This document shows, piece after piece, positions 1 through 13,296 of a stretch of 34,714 nucleotides of DNA. The notes under the pieces are model-generated. The model saw nothing but the letters and a program-made list of their open reading frames with translations, did no database searches and was not told where the DNA came from. Location: NCBI GenBank assembly GCA_018398765.1, contig JAHBMJ010001172.1, forward strand, positions 1-34,714, in the 5' to 3' direction. The number at the start of each line of letters is the position of its first letter. Within the stretch, counting starts at the first letter, position 1. The position numbers were made by a program, and so were the translations under genes. The DNA is from Chromera velia. Lineage: Eukaryota > Sar > Chromeraceae.

Positions 1-3903
<3,903 letters not shown>

Positions 3904-4615
3904 GCGCCCCACGCAAACTCCAAAAAACAGAAGGGGACCCAGAAATTCACCTCTTTGTGAATTCTCTCTTCCACCCAGTCCGGGTGGAGTTTGAAAAGCA
4001 ACCCTGTGATCGATCGAATCGAAAGTACCGAATTAAGGGGACAGTGACTTGAGAGTCGTTGGGATGCCTTGAGGCCCATAAGTTGAGGGTACTCCTTTGA
4101 AATTTTCTAGCTTCGTATGTCAGTGATGACCGCAGCATCTCCTCTGCCTTGTTGCATAATTTCCATCTGCTTACTAGCAAAGATGGTAGTATACTTTGGT
4201 CAACTTTGGTGTACCCTAGCGTACCGGACATTTTTTTTAAAATTACAATAGTTTTGTTTAAATGTCGATCTATAGAAAATAATACAAGAAGCCCGCGCCT
4301 TCTACTTATTTTTTTAAATTTATATTTTATGTTACGGTCGTTAATAATTATTCTTAAATACATATGCTAAGCCTGCCTAAGAACCTCAACCCATGCCGTC
4401 TCCATCTGAGTCCGTCATGATCGTTGTCATCTCTGGGGGCCGGTTTGCTGCCTCCAGCGCCGCCTGAATTGTTGCTAATTGCTGTAATTGATCATGTTCA
4501 ACTAAAATACTCGTTTACTGTCTGTCTTCGAGATTGCCGTTCCCCTCATATATAGTAAAAAAAAAGGTTTTATCACAGTATTTCAACATTTTCAGTACTA
4601 ACGGTGGCTAACGGC
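3904..4615. other. Intergenic: HARS 3' flank and AT-rich spacer
   Basis: No gene is supportable here. The first ~300 bases keep the mixed composition of the HARS 3' region. From about 4200 to 4370 the sequence becomes strongly AT-rich, with runs of A and T, then returns to mixed composition up to the inverted repeat at 4616. No clear polyadenylation signal was recognised. Confidence 0.6.
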
Positions 4616-5001
4616 CATGCTGTCTAAACCTTCAGAATGACTGCCTGCGCTGACCCCAGGTGGCCCTGACGGGCCGCCTGGGGTCTTATGTATAACCTTC
4701 CCCAGGCGGTCCTTATGGACCGCCTGCGGCACCCCAGGCAGTTAGGGGGTCTTTCTGCATTCTCTCTATAGTGTGAAAAACGTTGAAAAAAATTTAAAAA
4801 TACCTTTATTCTAGGATTTAGTATCTGAACGCAACTTTAAAGATTCATTTACAATGCTTCAAATTGAATCAATAAATCAAAATTTTTATATAATTCTAGA
4901 TATTATTTTATAGAAAAGAATTAAATCAAATTTTCTGAATAATTTTTCAGAGTAAATTTCCACTCTACGATAAGTTTATAAACAATACAAAGTTACATGT
5001 G

Positions 5002-5205
5002 TCACTTTTTATTTACTTGGATTGGCACCTCCCAGACAAGCTCGAAATCTTCTGCCTCACCATGGTGGTGAGGGACACAGGCATCGATTACCTGTCTGAA
5101 TGTTCTGCGGTGGTTCTCTTCAGCTACGGCCTGTTCTTCTGTTATGTCCTCTATATGAAACACCTCTGATTTTGATTGATTGTCAGTGTAATTTTGATTG
5201 TTCAT
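5002..5205 (-). CDS. Small hypothetical ORF inside the TIR element
   Basis: A 67-codon ORF on the minus strand. It is acidic in the middle (FHIEDITEEQAVAEENHRR), has a His cluster (CVPHHHGEAEDF) and ends WEVPIQVNKK. I do not recognise it. Its composition looks more protein-like than that of the surrounding AT-rich frames, so it could be a remnant of a coding segment carried by the element. It lies next to the 44-bp tandem repeat and has no splice partner that I could identify. It may equally be a chance ORF. Confidence 0.2.
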   Translation of the reverse strand: MNNQNYTDNQSKSEVFHIEDITEEQAVAEENHRRTFRQVIDACVPHHHGEAEDFELVWEVPIQVNKK

Positions 5206-5240
5206 GCAACTGCGGCCTGCATTGCAGTTAGCTGAGCAGG

Positions 5241-5365
5241 CAGCAAGCGGGAAGGCTAAGTACAGAATTATTAATCAGTGTAGTCAGCAAGCGGGAAGGC
5301 CGAGTGCGGAATTATCAATCAGTGCAGTCAGTAAGCGGGAAAACTAGGTGTAAAATCAATCAGTG
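5241..5365 (+). repeat. 44-bp tandem repeat, ~2.8 copies
   Basis: Units begin at 5241, 5285 and 5329 with CAGCAAGCGGGAAGGC (third copy CAGTAAGCGGGAAAAC) and end in ATCAATCAGTG-like sequence. The spacing is exactly 44 bases. The repeat lies in the interior of the candidate hAT-like element. Confidence 0.85.
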
Positions 5366-5799
5366 AGTTAATCAATGGATATACAATGATGTGCATCTTT
5401 AGTGACAAGAGTGAGAAGAGACGAAAGTTAAAAGCAACCGTCAACTTAATGTCTATCCACTGGTATCTATCGCTGATCGCGACTGCCAAACAAAAAGTTG
5501 CTGCTAGTCTGCATGACCCGGTTGGACCTTTGATGCACGGCATGCACGTAATTGTATGTATAGATTGTGAGGTCGCATCGGCGTGTCCCTCGTGCAAACC
5601 TGGTCGGGCACGTGCACCGTGGTTTGTGATGACAAGGTCAGTGCCTTCGGCACCGACCTTCGCCCCAGGCAACTCTTAACAACTGCAACGCCCCAGGCAG
5701 CTCTATATAAACTTAGGCAAAACCACCTGGGGTCACCCCAGGCGGCCCGCCAGCGTGCCTGGGGTACCCTAGGTGCCCCAGGCAGGTTTAGACAGCATG

Positions 5800-6366
5800 T
5801 AGTAACGGCCTTCAGAAGTGATGCACGTATTCATGCGTATGCAGATTGCAATGTTAGGCCCGCCCGAGTCGGAGCCGCCCGTGAAATGAATAACAAGATA
5901 TAACAAGTCCCGCGCCTGACACGGGCAAGTGCCGCCCGTGAAAAGCTTAATTTCCGCGGCCGTTCGCAAGCGTGCTTGCGTCAGATAGAAGGAGCCGTTC
6001 CGAGCTCAAGAGTGACTTTCGAGCCTATGTAGCTGTTGTGACATGTTAATTGTGACGTACTGTCAGAAGTGATCAGAAGTGAGACCTCGATCGTGTGAGC
6101 TAGTCCAACATGGCCGGAGACACAAACAGCAGCTCGATCTATGGCGAGACCCTCGATTGACTTTTCACTACGCTGCGTACGTGCAGACATTCCGTTCCCT
6201 TCGCAGTCGATCGATCTGTCTTGTCTGTCTGTTACCTCCTTAAGTCTCGAGAGATCCTTTCAAGACCTGTCTATAGGTATTCTCTCGAGAAGAGGACTGA
6301 CGGAAACTGGAGGCGGCTCTTGGGCCATCACGGCCTTCTCATTTTACGATATTCTTCCGATCACTC
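5800..6366. other. Intergenic: hairpins and putative upstream region of the zinc-repeat gene
   Basis: No coding region is supportable. There are two perfect hairpins: 5920-5940 (CACGGGC, 7-nt loop, GCCCGTG) and 5965-5980 (CGCAAGC, 2-nt loop, GCTTGCG). A 13-base direct repeat GCCGCCCGTGAAA occurs at 5874-5886 and 5931-5943. The last few hundred bases, before the ATG at 6367, should contain the promoter and 5' UTR of the next gene, but I see no unambiguous TATA box or initiator. Confidence 0.5.
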
Positions 6367-8019
6367 ATGCAACCTTCTTACATGTCCGTCTCCTTCGTTT
6401 GGGTCTCTCTGTGCTCGGTGCTTGTGGGCATCACCGCAAGGCAAGTGAGTGGTGCCTTCCTCCTTGGCAAGCAGGAGAGGGGCTTTGGTTTTTTGGCGTC
6501 GAAGCGGCTCTACGAGGACCGCCAGAGGGACAGCATGAAGTCGCGGTTGCGGTACACTCACGGCAGGTCGTTAGGGGCCCGTCTCCGCCGAGGGGGGCGA
6601 GAGGCGCGTCTCCTGTTCCTCTCGACACCGGGAGACGGTTCCCTTCCGGTGTCCTCAACCAGTCGTGACAGCCGCTCTGTGCACGTTCTGGCAGCATCTC
6701 TCGAAGCACAGTCTGTCACAGCGAGAAGGGACAGTCGCCTCTTCTCCTCACTCTCCGCACCTCCCCTCTGGCTCTCCTCCCTCTTCCTCCGCCCAGACAG
6801 AAGAGAAGAAGAAATCGAGTCGGAGAGGGAAAGTGCCGGTGAGATCGAGTGCGAAGGGTGCTATGAAGGGGCAAGAACGAGAAGGGGGGTTGAGAAAATC
6901 CTGGAGGGGAGACGGAGAGCAAGTCCTTGTGGAAGAGGGAGGCAGAGAGGTCGCTCGGTGGAGATGCAACCACTGCGGGGCACTTTTCAAGAAGGAGGCG
7001 GGAATGCACATCCATGCAACGAGAAAACACCATGGGTGAGAATTCTTGTCCTCCATCTCCCGTTCTTTCTTTTCTTCTATCGTTCTTTTCTTCTATTGGC
7101 GCCTGCAGAAAAGCATAGTCGAATGTTCTCATCGCAATCACGGTTTCTGCTCTCTCTCGCTTTCCCTCTCCCTGCTCCCCCCCCTCCTCCTCTCTCTCCC
7201 CTGTTATCTCTCCCTCCCTTCCCCCCTCCCCTTCTCTCTCTTTCCCCCTCTGTGTGCGGGTGACTAAGTACATCCGCTATGTGCTTCGCACTCTCTCTCA
7301 CTCTGTGTGTTTGAACTTTAGAAAGATCTAGGCGAAACTCACGCGTCTGCTCTGTATCAGTCACGAACCAGATTCGTATTCCCAGAACGCATGTGGGTCT
7401 CATCTGAGCACCGGTGTGTGTGCAGGGAGGAGGAGGGAGACCCGGGGTCAAAATCGCCCAACAGAAGGAGAAACCCGCTGAATAATGCAGACAAGCTGTG
7501 CGTACCTCACCAAAGAGACGCGCGCAAATGCTCTCTGTGTGATCCTCGCTTCTTACGCAGAGTAAGTGTCAGCATGGGAGAATACGCTCTCAATGCAAAG
7601 AGTGCGGGGGCAGCTCCATTTGCGAGCATGGGAGAAGACGCTCTCGGTGCAAAGAGTGCGGGGGCAGCTCCATTTGCGAGCATAGGAGAAGACGCTCTGA
7701 TTGCAAAGAGTGCGGGGGCAGCTCCATTTGCGAGCACGGGAGACAACGCTCTCGGTGCAAAGAGTGCGGGGGCAGCTCCATTTGCGAGCATGGGAGAATA
7801 CGCTCTCAATGCAAAGAGTGCGGGGGCAGCTCCATTTGCGAGCATGGGAGAAGACGCTCTCGGTGCAAAGAGTGCGGGGGCAGCTCCATTTGCGAGTATG
7901 GGAGAATACGCTCTACGTGCAAAGAGTGTAAGAGCAACTCACGTTTGCGCAGAATGAAGAGCGGCACATTACACGCCTCCAAGGCAGGTTCCCAAGCGGT
8001 GCTCAAACCAACTGCATGA
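6367..8019 (+). CDS. C2H2-finger protein with seven CEHGRxRSxCKECGG-type repeats, spliced
   Basis: My model is exons 6367-6444, 6797-7035, 7426-7501 and 7561-8019, giving 283 residues and ending in TGA. Intron 1 is GTGAGT...CCGCCCAG after a long pyrimidine tract; intron 2 is GTGAGA...TGTGTGCAG; both phases agree. Exon 1 encodes a hydrophobic segment (VSFVWVSLCSVLVGITA) that could be a signal peptide or the first half of a plastid-targeting leader. Exon 2 is Lys/Arg/Ser-rich and then has a C2H2 finger (CNHCGALFKKEAGMHIHATR, C-x2-C-x12-H-x4-H). Exon 4 has seven 18-residue units carrying C-x-H-x6-C-x2-C, consistent with zinc binding (family knowledge); the last is degenerate. The 3-to-4 transition is uncertain. 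A 59-nt intron (7502-7560, GTACCT...ACGCAG) restores frame, but the skipped stretch itself encodes CVPHQRDARKCSLC, a variant of the repeat's metal motif, so a 1-base frameshift near 7560 is an alternative. Function is unknown; nucleic-acid or protein binding is a guess. Confidence 0.65.
7572..7949 (+). repeat. 54-bp coding tandem repeat, seven copies
   Basis: Units start at 7572, 7626, 7680, 7734, 7788, 7842 and 7896, exactly 54 bases (18 codons) apart. The first six are nearly identical at the DNA level and the last one decays. The frame giving CEHGR..CKECGG is the biologically meaningful one. Because the period is a multiple of three and no unit contains a stop, other frames on both strands are also open and produce spurious ORFs. 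Near-identity implies recent expansion or homogenisation. Confidence 0.95.
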
Positions 8020-8249
8020 TGTCTTTTCCATCGGTCCATGTAGCAGTCCGACGCACTAGCTGGTTGCACTCTTTGCTGAATGCGTTTCTAATTTTTTCCT
8101 GATTGTTGTATAAAGTTCTGAACACTGCCAAGGGGGGGGTGAGGGGAAGGGCGGAGAGGAAGACGACAAAGGAGATGGGGAAAGGAGGGAGGGGCGGCTA
8201 TCAGTGTTTCTGGAAATGGGCAGCCGGAGGATTTCAGGGTCGGTCTGTT

Positions 8250-8311
8250 ATCTCTCTCTTTCTCTCTTTCTCACTCTCTCTCTCTCTCTCTCTCTCTCTG
8301 TCACACACACA

Positions 8312-8377
<66 letters not shown>

Positions 8378-8378
8378 G
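8250..8378 (+). repeat. (CT)n/(CA)n compound microsatellite
   Basis: Long CT dinucleotide runs are interrupted by short CA runs, ending in an approximately 35-base CA tract. It is polypyrimidine on this strand. Confidence 0.9.
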
Positions 8379-8907
8379 AGCGAATAAAAGATGCCTAGCC
8401 GGTGGAGGGATTCTGGTTGGTAGAAATGGAGGATGTTGGAGTCGAAATTACAGCGTTAAATAAATTAAAAATGTCGCTTATCGCACTTTGTTGCAACTTT
8501 TTTAAACTAGTTTATTAAATTTTATGGGTGTGCTAGTGGGTGTGTGGACACCTTGTGATTTGTAAAACAAAAAAACCTTTTAAAGAACTAAAAACTTTCA
8601 ATCTCTATAGTTCACTCTAAGATATTAAACTTTTAAGTTTTCATATTGTGCACTATATTAACAAAGTTTTATAGAGTTTTTATTATTAGATACAGTCTTT
8701 AGTACTCTTTACCATTTTAAAATTTTCTAGTTAGGCTTCCCATAGGATAGGATTTATATTCCAGGTTGTCCCGCAGTCCATTGCCGGGCCTCGACTTGCA
8801 CCGTCGAGAAGCTAGTCGAGAGGTCGATCGCTCAGACATCTGCATGTAGATGAAACATACTATCCCATACATAGGATTAAGATTAGGATTTATTTTCCGA
8901 TGCACTT

Positions 8908-9091
8908 TTATTTATTTTTTTTGAAGCAGACATTTTAAGTTCAAAGTTCAAAGTTCAAAATCATGACCTAGTGGACGCTGAAAAAATAGTAAAATTTAAA
9001 TATAAAAACTAATTTGATCAGCTAGAATTGAAGTTGACCTAAATTTATTCTTTGAATTTCTTTCTTTTTTTTACGCATGCATGGGGAGCCT
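8908..9091 (+). repeat. Dispersed AT-rich repeat, copy A
   Basis: This segment shares an ordered set of blocks with 14719-14852: a T-run followed by GAAGCAGACA, then AAGTTCAAAG, TATAAAAACTAATTT, AAATTTATT, and finally G(A/G)GGAGCCT. The order and spacing match, so the two are diverged copies of one interspersed repeat, possibly an old MITE or SINE-like sequence. I found no TIRs or RNA polymerase III boxes. Confidence 0.65.
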
Positions 9092-9363
9092 GGTAGCATG
9101 CAGTCTCCACTCTGTAATGAGTCTGCACAAAAAAATTAATTAAAAAATAATTAAAATACAATGAAATACAATCTGCTGAAATTGCAGCTGAATACAATGA
9201 AATCGTTATTGCTAGCGTTATAGTAATATATAGTTAATTTCTTTTGAATAGGGCGGAACATATCAATCAATCAATCAATCTTGTTAATAAAGTTGTTATT
9301 AAAATATGTGGTATCTATAGGTTTGAATTTGCTTTGAAACTCGATTTTACAAGCTGAGAATAT

Positions 9364-10261
9364 CTACAGTTCCCCAGGTACAACGCGAACGTCTGTAATA
9401 AGGCAAAAAGGATGCTGTGGCTGATGTATCTGTAAGCTTTCACCATCACGGTCTGAACCATTCCCGCTCCCCCCACCACCCACAGAGAGCAGCGAGGAGG
9501 CGGGGCGGTGCTGCTCAGGGAAACCTCCGGGGCCTGCACTGATCGCTGGAAGGAAGTCAACGACACTCGCGGTTAGCTGGTCCCCCGCACTTTTGCCTTC
9601 CGGGGCCAGTCTTCTTGAGGGAGTCAGGAGGGACCTTATATCCTGGAGTGTCTCGATGGGTGGAGACGGCCGTCTCTCTCTCTGTCCGTTTGGCTTTTCT
9701 TCGGGAATATCTGGTGTCCATGAGGCCGTCGAGATGCGTGCACGCGTCTCGAGGTCGAAGGTATAAGGTTGAGAGGAGGCAGACGAATGTACAGAGGCGA
9801 GACGACTACGGAACGTCTCCGGTTGGAGGAGGAAAGAGTTAGGGGTCGGTAGTGCGTGAGAGGCTGTTGGGGGCAGTGTGAGGAGTTGAGCATTTGCATC
9901 TGCAAGCGCAAGAAGTGCAGCGAGAGAGCCCGGCTGTGCAGCACCTCCCATCTCCCCCCCTCCCTTCAGACTCTTCTGTTGACTCAGAGAAGTCACCCTC
10001 TCCTGCTCACCCCCTGATCCCCCCCCGCTCTGTGCAGAGAGGGGAAGAGAAAGGGCACCCCCACCGCTGCCAGGGGAAGTGACAGAAGCGGGTTGACGAC
10101 GGGACCGATGGTGGAGAGGGAGAGAGACGCCAGAGGTCGGATTGGGGAGGCGAAAGGCCGTAAAGTTCATCAGACAGACGCGGGGCCACAGGGGGGAGGG
10201 TTGCAGAATGAAAATTCGGAGGAAAGAGACGTCCCCCTTCGTTTTGCCATTGGTGAGCTGC

Positions 10262-10296
<35 letters not shown>

Positions 10297-11462
10297 AAGA
10301 AAGGAAGGGTGCGGACACAGTCAGGGAGACTACATGTATGTGTCTGTATGTGTGTGTGTGTGTGTGTGTATGTACGAGAGAAAACGAGGACGACGCAAGC
10401 ATCCACACTGCGAAAAGAGGAACATGACTGAAAGGCCATGAGGGTATGTGTATTGTTGTGGACAGTCACATTTTAAAGTTGCACTTGATACTAAAGTGAC
10501 GAATTCAAGAAAGAAGAGACGGACGAATCCATCGTTACACAAACCTACTCCATGGAACAGCTTTGGGTAGAAGTGTGTTGAGAGAAACCAGAGTCTGTGC
10601 GTACATGAGAGAAACGAGAGATGGGGGAAGAATGCCATCATACGGAGGCGCGAATACACAGGATGTCTTCAGCCCCACCTAGTCACACACCCATGCGACA
10701 AACTTTCACCCCACCCCTCAGTCAAAGTCTCTGCTCTCGCATTCAAGAACTCAATCAGTCAGGACTCGTCCATTTTTGAAAAGTTCACAAGAAAAGCAGC
10801 TAAAAGCCGTTCGTTAGTTCGGTAATAACAGAACAAAAGGTAGCACAAACAAGATCAAGCGCGTTTCCACGTAAAGGGAAGCCCCCGTTCCGAGAACCGA
10901 CCTGAGACGCATGGAGGACGTGCCACTGGTGTGCGTCTGCCTCGCAGTGCGCCATCTGCATGAGCGTGTGTCTGGACAACAACGTTCTCCATCGTTCTGA
11001 ACATCTCGAGGCCTTCTGGAGGGGTGCCAGAGTGGCCGAGAAGGGCGCACGGTGCAGGGACTCAGAGACATCCCTGTTCGCCGTCGTGTCTCCTTCCCCA
11101 TTCTCCTGCTCCGTAGGTGTTGCAGAAGACCGCAATCTGGCTTCAGTGGACTTCACGCTTTGTGTGTCTTCCTGTTTCTCTTCCTTCTCGGTGCCTGGGC
11201 GGAACACGCACTGCTTGATGGTGATAGAGAAGGCGAAGCAGTTTTGGAAGACGAGAGCATCGATTGAGTCCAGAGGAGCGGATATGCGAACGTCGAGGAA
11301 CGCTGGTCTCCTGCAGTCGAAGAATGAAAACGGAGGATCGATCGGAAGGGCTTCCGAACATTTCTGAGAGCTCTACCGATTTTCTACTTTCCAGTATGCA
11401 GCAGACGGGCAAAACGAGAGACGAAGAGACCTAGAACGCCAAAGCGAAGACGGCACAAACCA

Positions 11463-11511
<49 letters not shown>

Positions 11512-12266
11512 GGGGGNNNNNNNNNNNNNNNNNNNNNNNNNNNNNNNNNNNNNNNNNNNNNNNNNNNNNNNNNNNNNNNNNNNNNNNNNNNNNNNNNNNN
11601 NNNNNNNNNNNNNNNNNNNNNNNNNNNNNNNNNNNNNNNNNNNNNNNNNNNNNNNNNNNNNNNNNNNNNNNNGTTTTGGGGGGAGGGAGGGAGGGGAGGA
11701 GGGAGAGAGAAAGAGGCCGACATGTTTGCGCAGACAGAAAAAGCGCGAGACGGGAAAGCTGCACGAGTGATCTCTGCTGAGTCCCTTTCGAGCAGCTCAA
11801 AATTTGTTCCTTCTGTAATCAGTGTCTTCCTGGCAAACATCACTCTTCTCCTCACCTCCCCGGGATTGTCTGGAACCATTCCTTCCTTCGCCAGATTACT
11901 TCTCTTCATTGCGCTCTTGCAGGCAAACCGATTGGTAACGCTATTCAACCTTCGTGTTCTATCACCTCTTTGCCTCTTACGATTGCTCACACATTCTTTC
12001 CAGTGACGTCTTCGCCCCTTCTCTCTTGGCAAGGATTGGACACATCTGTGGACCCCAGAAAAGCTTGTGGGAATACGCACAAAACAGAGAAGCAGCACGG
12101 TATGCGGAAAGCAAGAAGATACTCAAAAGCGGAGAGGGATGGATACACACACACTCCCTCAGCCACCCACCCACCCAATAACTGACCCGGTCTCTGTTGT
12201 TCCACTTGCAGGGCTACAGGTGCTGGTATCCAGCTCTGTCCATTCGCCGGTCCATTCAGGCTTCAT
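9364..12266 (-). CDS. NICN1: Nicolin-1 homologue (tubulin polyglutamylase complex-associated protein), three exons
   Basis: In animals nicolin-1 is associated with the tubulin polyglutamylase complex, so a role in glutamylation of axonemal or cytoplasmic microtubules is likely. Minus-strand exons: 12266-12187, 11310-10902 and 10257-9364; introns start GTCAGT and GTCGGT and end in TGCAG; phases fit and give 460 residues ending in TAG. Matches to the nicolin core are GRPAFLDVRISAPLDSIDAL, then VFQNCFAFSITIKQ (animal form ITFKNYYTAFLSIRVRQ), W.TLLSRHTLMQMAHCEADA, and across the second intron LRIFILQPSPLW, which is nearly identical to the animal LRLILRQPSPLW. The protein is about twice the animal length (213): a polar insert of roughly 60 residues splits the core and a Ser/Gly/Pro-rich tail of more than 200 residues follows. 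The start is uncertain, since the frame stays open upstream of 12266 to an acceptor-like site near 12340. Intron 1 contains the N gap. Confidence 0.8.
10258..10901 (-). repeat. Nicolin-like gene intron 2 with (CT)n and (AC)n tracts
   Basis: On the minus strand the intron has an (AC)n run (about 10339-10368), then a (CT)n run (about 10265-10292) directly before the CTTCTGCAG acceptor. The same arrangement, a dinucleotide repeat serving as the polypyrimidine-like tract, recurs in HARS introns. Confidence 0.75.
11463..11516 (+). repeat. (CA)n-(GA)n-G microsatellite bordering the sequence gap
   Basis: A CA run of about 36 bases is followed by GA and then G repeats, running directly into the Ns. 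It lies in intron 1 of the nicolin-like gene. The repeat probably caused the assembly gap. Confidence 0.9.
11517..11672. other. Assembly gap, 156 Ns
   Basis: A run of N flanked by low-complexity sequence on both sides (G/GA repeats to the left; GGGAGGGAGG and GAGAGA to the right). The stated size may be an estimate. It lies within an intron of the nicolin-like gene in my model, but a small exon hidden in it cannot be excluded. Confidence 1.
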
Positions 12267-13296
12267 GAGGAATCTTTCTGTCAATTTGTGTCGTTGTACA
12301 AAGTGGGCCTGGTGAGGCAGTCTCTCCTGATCTGCGAAATGGCGTCGGAAGCAGCTTCCTGTTTCAAAGTCTACAGCAAATGCTCAGCAAATCAAAAGGA
12401 AAGGGACTCACGTGAAGATTCCGTGTGGATTTGCTTGAAGGTATTAACACTGCAACTCCTGTTTTATCCGTCTTGAATCCTTAATCATTCAGTCAGACAG
12501 GATGTGACGTCCGAATGAAACGAGACGTGTTGCAATGTACAGAACAAAACTTATGTTTCACCCAGCAAGCGGTCTTTCGACCTTTTTTGATGATCGTTCG
12601 ACCACACAGCACTGCTCTGGTGTTTGATAGAAGAGCCTGCAAGTTACTTGTGCCGTCGATTCCAAAGGAGTAACATGGAGTAACTTATAGGAGTCTTGCA
12701 GGATCTCGCATGCAGCTGTAGAGTTCCTGACAAAACTTTTATCGATAATTGTTCCTGGAAGGTCTGTGCGCACTCGCATGACTGTTGCGCAACACGAACG
12801 AAAAACGGATTCACGCGTATCCACCGCGAGGTGTTGATCCATGTTGATCTGTCAGAAAGTGATCACTGATCGGACATTTTCAGACTTCCTGTGTCTGTGT
12901 ACCTGCTTCAATTAAGCATCTTCAAGCACCATCTTGGTTGCTAGCACCTGTTGTTGCCTGACATCCACTGTCGTTGTATAGACGTCTGCTCGCGGTTGAC
13001 CTTCGCAGCATTGGAGACCCGGTGCCGAGTCAAAGTTCACATTACTGACACCTCTCCTGAGTACGACTTCGAAGAATTCGGCTGCAGCCTTTTTTTTCAT
13101 TTTTAGCTAAGGCCTGCGTATCCGTCCAGCCTCCCAACCACGGATTCCTGTTCGGTCTTGGTTCCTTAATTCGTTCGATTTGCGGAAGAGGTCTTCTTAC
13201 TTACAGCCGTCTGGTCAATCGTGACGGTTCGTAGCAGCTACCGTAGCTTTGCAGAGTTCATTGACTGACTCCTTTGTTTCACCTTCAGTGAGCAAC
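12267..13296. other. Intergenic between divergent genes, possible 5' extension of the nicolin-like gene
   Basis: The nicolin-like gene (-) and the secreted-protein gene (+) diverge from here. On the minus strand the nicolin frame continues open upstream of its ATG (peptide includes QAHFVQRHKLTERFL) to an acceptor-like TTTCGCAG near 12340, so the gene may start further right. The rest (about 12480-13296) has no recognisable gene. A minus-strand open frame at 12558-12842 shows no family signature. The segment must contain both promoters, but I cannot point to them. Confidence 0.5.

Larger units (their letters stand above)
4616..5799. mobile_element. Candidate non-autonomous TIR transposon (hAT-like), 1.18 kb
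   Basis: The left end (4616-4631, CATGCTGTCTAAACCT) is the exact reverse complement of the right end (5784-5799). Inside both ends lie several CCCCAGG/CCTGGGG motifs in both orientations. These include shared blocks TGACCCCAGGTGG and CGGGCCGCCTGGGGT, which match between the left end and the reverse complement of the right end. Dense short subterminal repeats are typical of hAT elements such as Ac/Ds. An 8-bp direct repeat TAACGGCC abuts the left TIR (4609-4616, overlapping its first base) and lies 4 bases beyond the right TIR (5803-5810); 8-bp duplications are also a hAT trait. The 4-base offset makes that match imperfect. No transposase ORF is present, so it would be mobilised in trans. The interior is AT-rich (4750-5000) and holds a 44-bp tandem repeat and one small - strand ORF. 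It could instead be a foldback/MITE of another superfamily. Confidence 0.6.
8020..9363. other. Intergenic spacer between convergent genes: microsatellites then an AT-rich island
   Basis: This spacer separates the + strand zinc-repeat gene from the 3' end of the - strand nicolin-like gene. At 8250-8378 there is a (CT)n tract with embedded and terminal (CA)n. From about 8440 to 9310 the sequence is strongly AT-rich and includes a dispersed-repeat copy (8908-9091) and a (TCAA)n run near 9261-9280. No ORF there looks coding. Confidence 0.7.

Noticed and set aside
7572-7949. CRISPR-like array
   Set aside because: Units are contiguous with no unique spacers, lie in an exon of a eukaryotic gene, and encode a protein repeat.
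7391-7957. Ala/Ser-rich ORF over the 54-bp repeats, and similar ORFs in other frames and on the - strand
   Set aside because: The repeat period is a multiple of three, so several frames stay open. The CEHGR..CKECGG frame has the metal-binding pattern and the others do not.
11373-12098. Minus-strand ORF of 241 codons over the gap
   Set aside because: It includes translated Ns and microsatellite, matches no family, and lies in an intron of the better-supported nicolin-like model.
12558-12842. Minus-strand ORF of 94 codons
   Set aside because: No signature, no splice partner and no signal or membrane features; left as intergenic.
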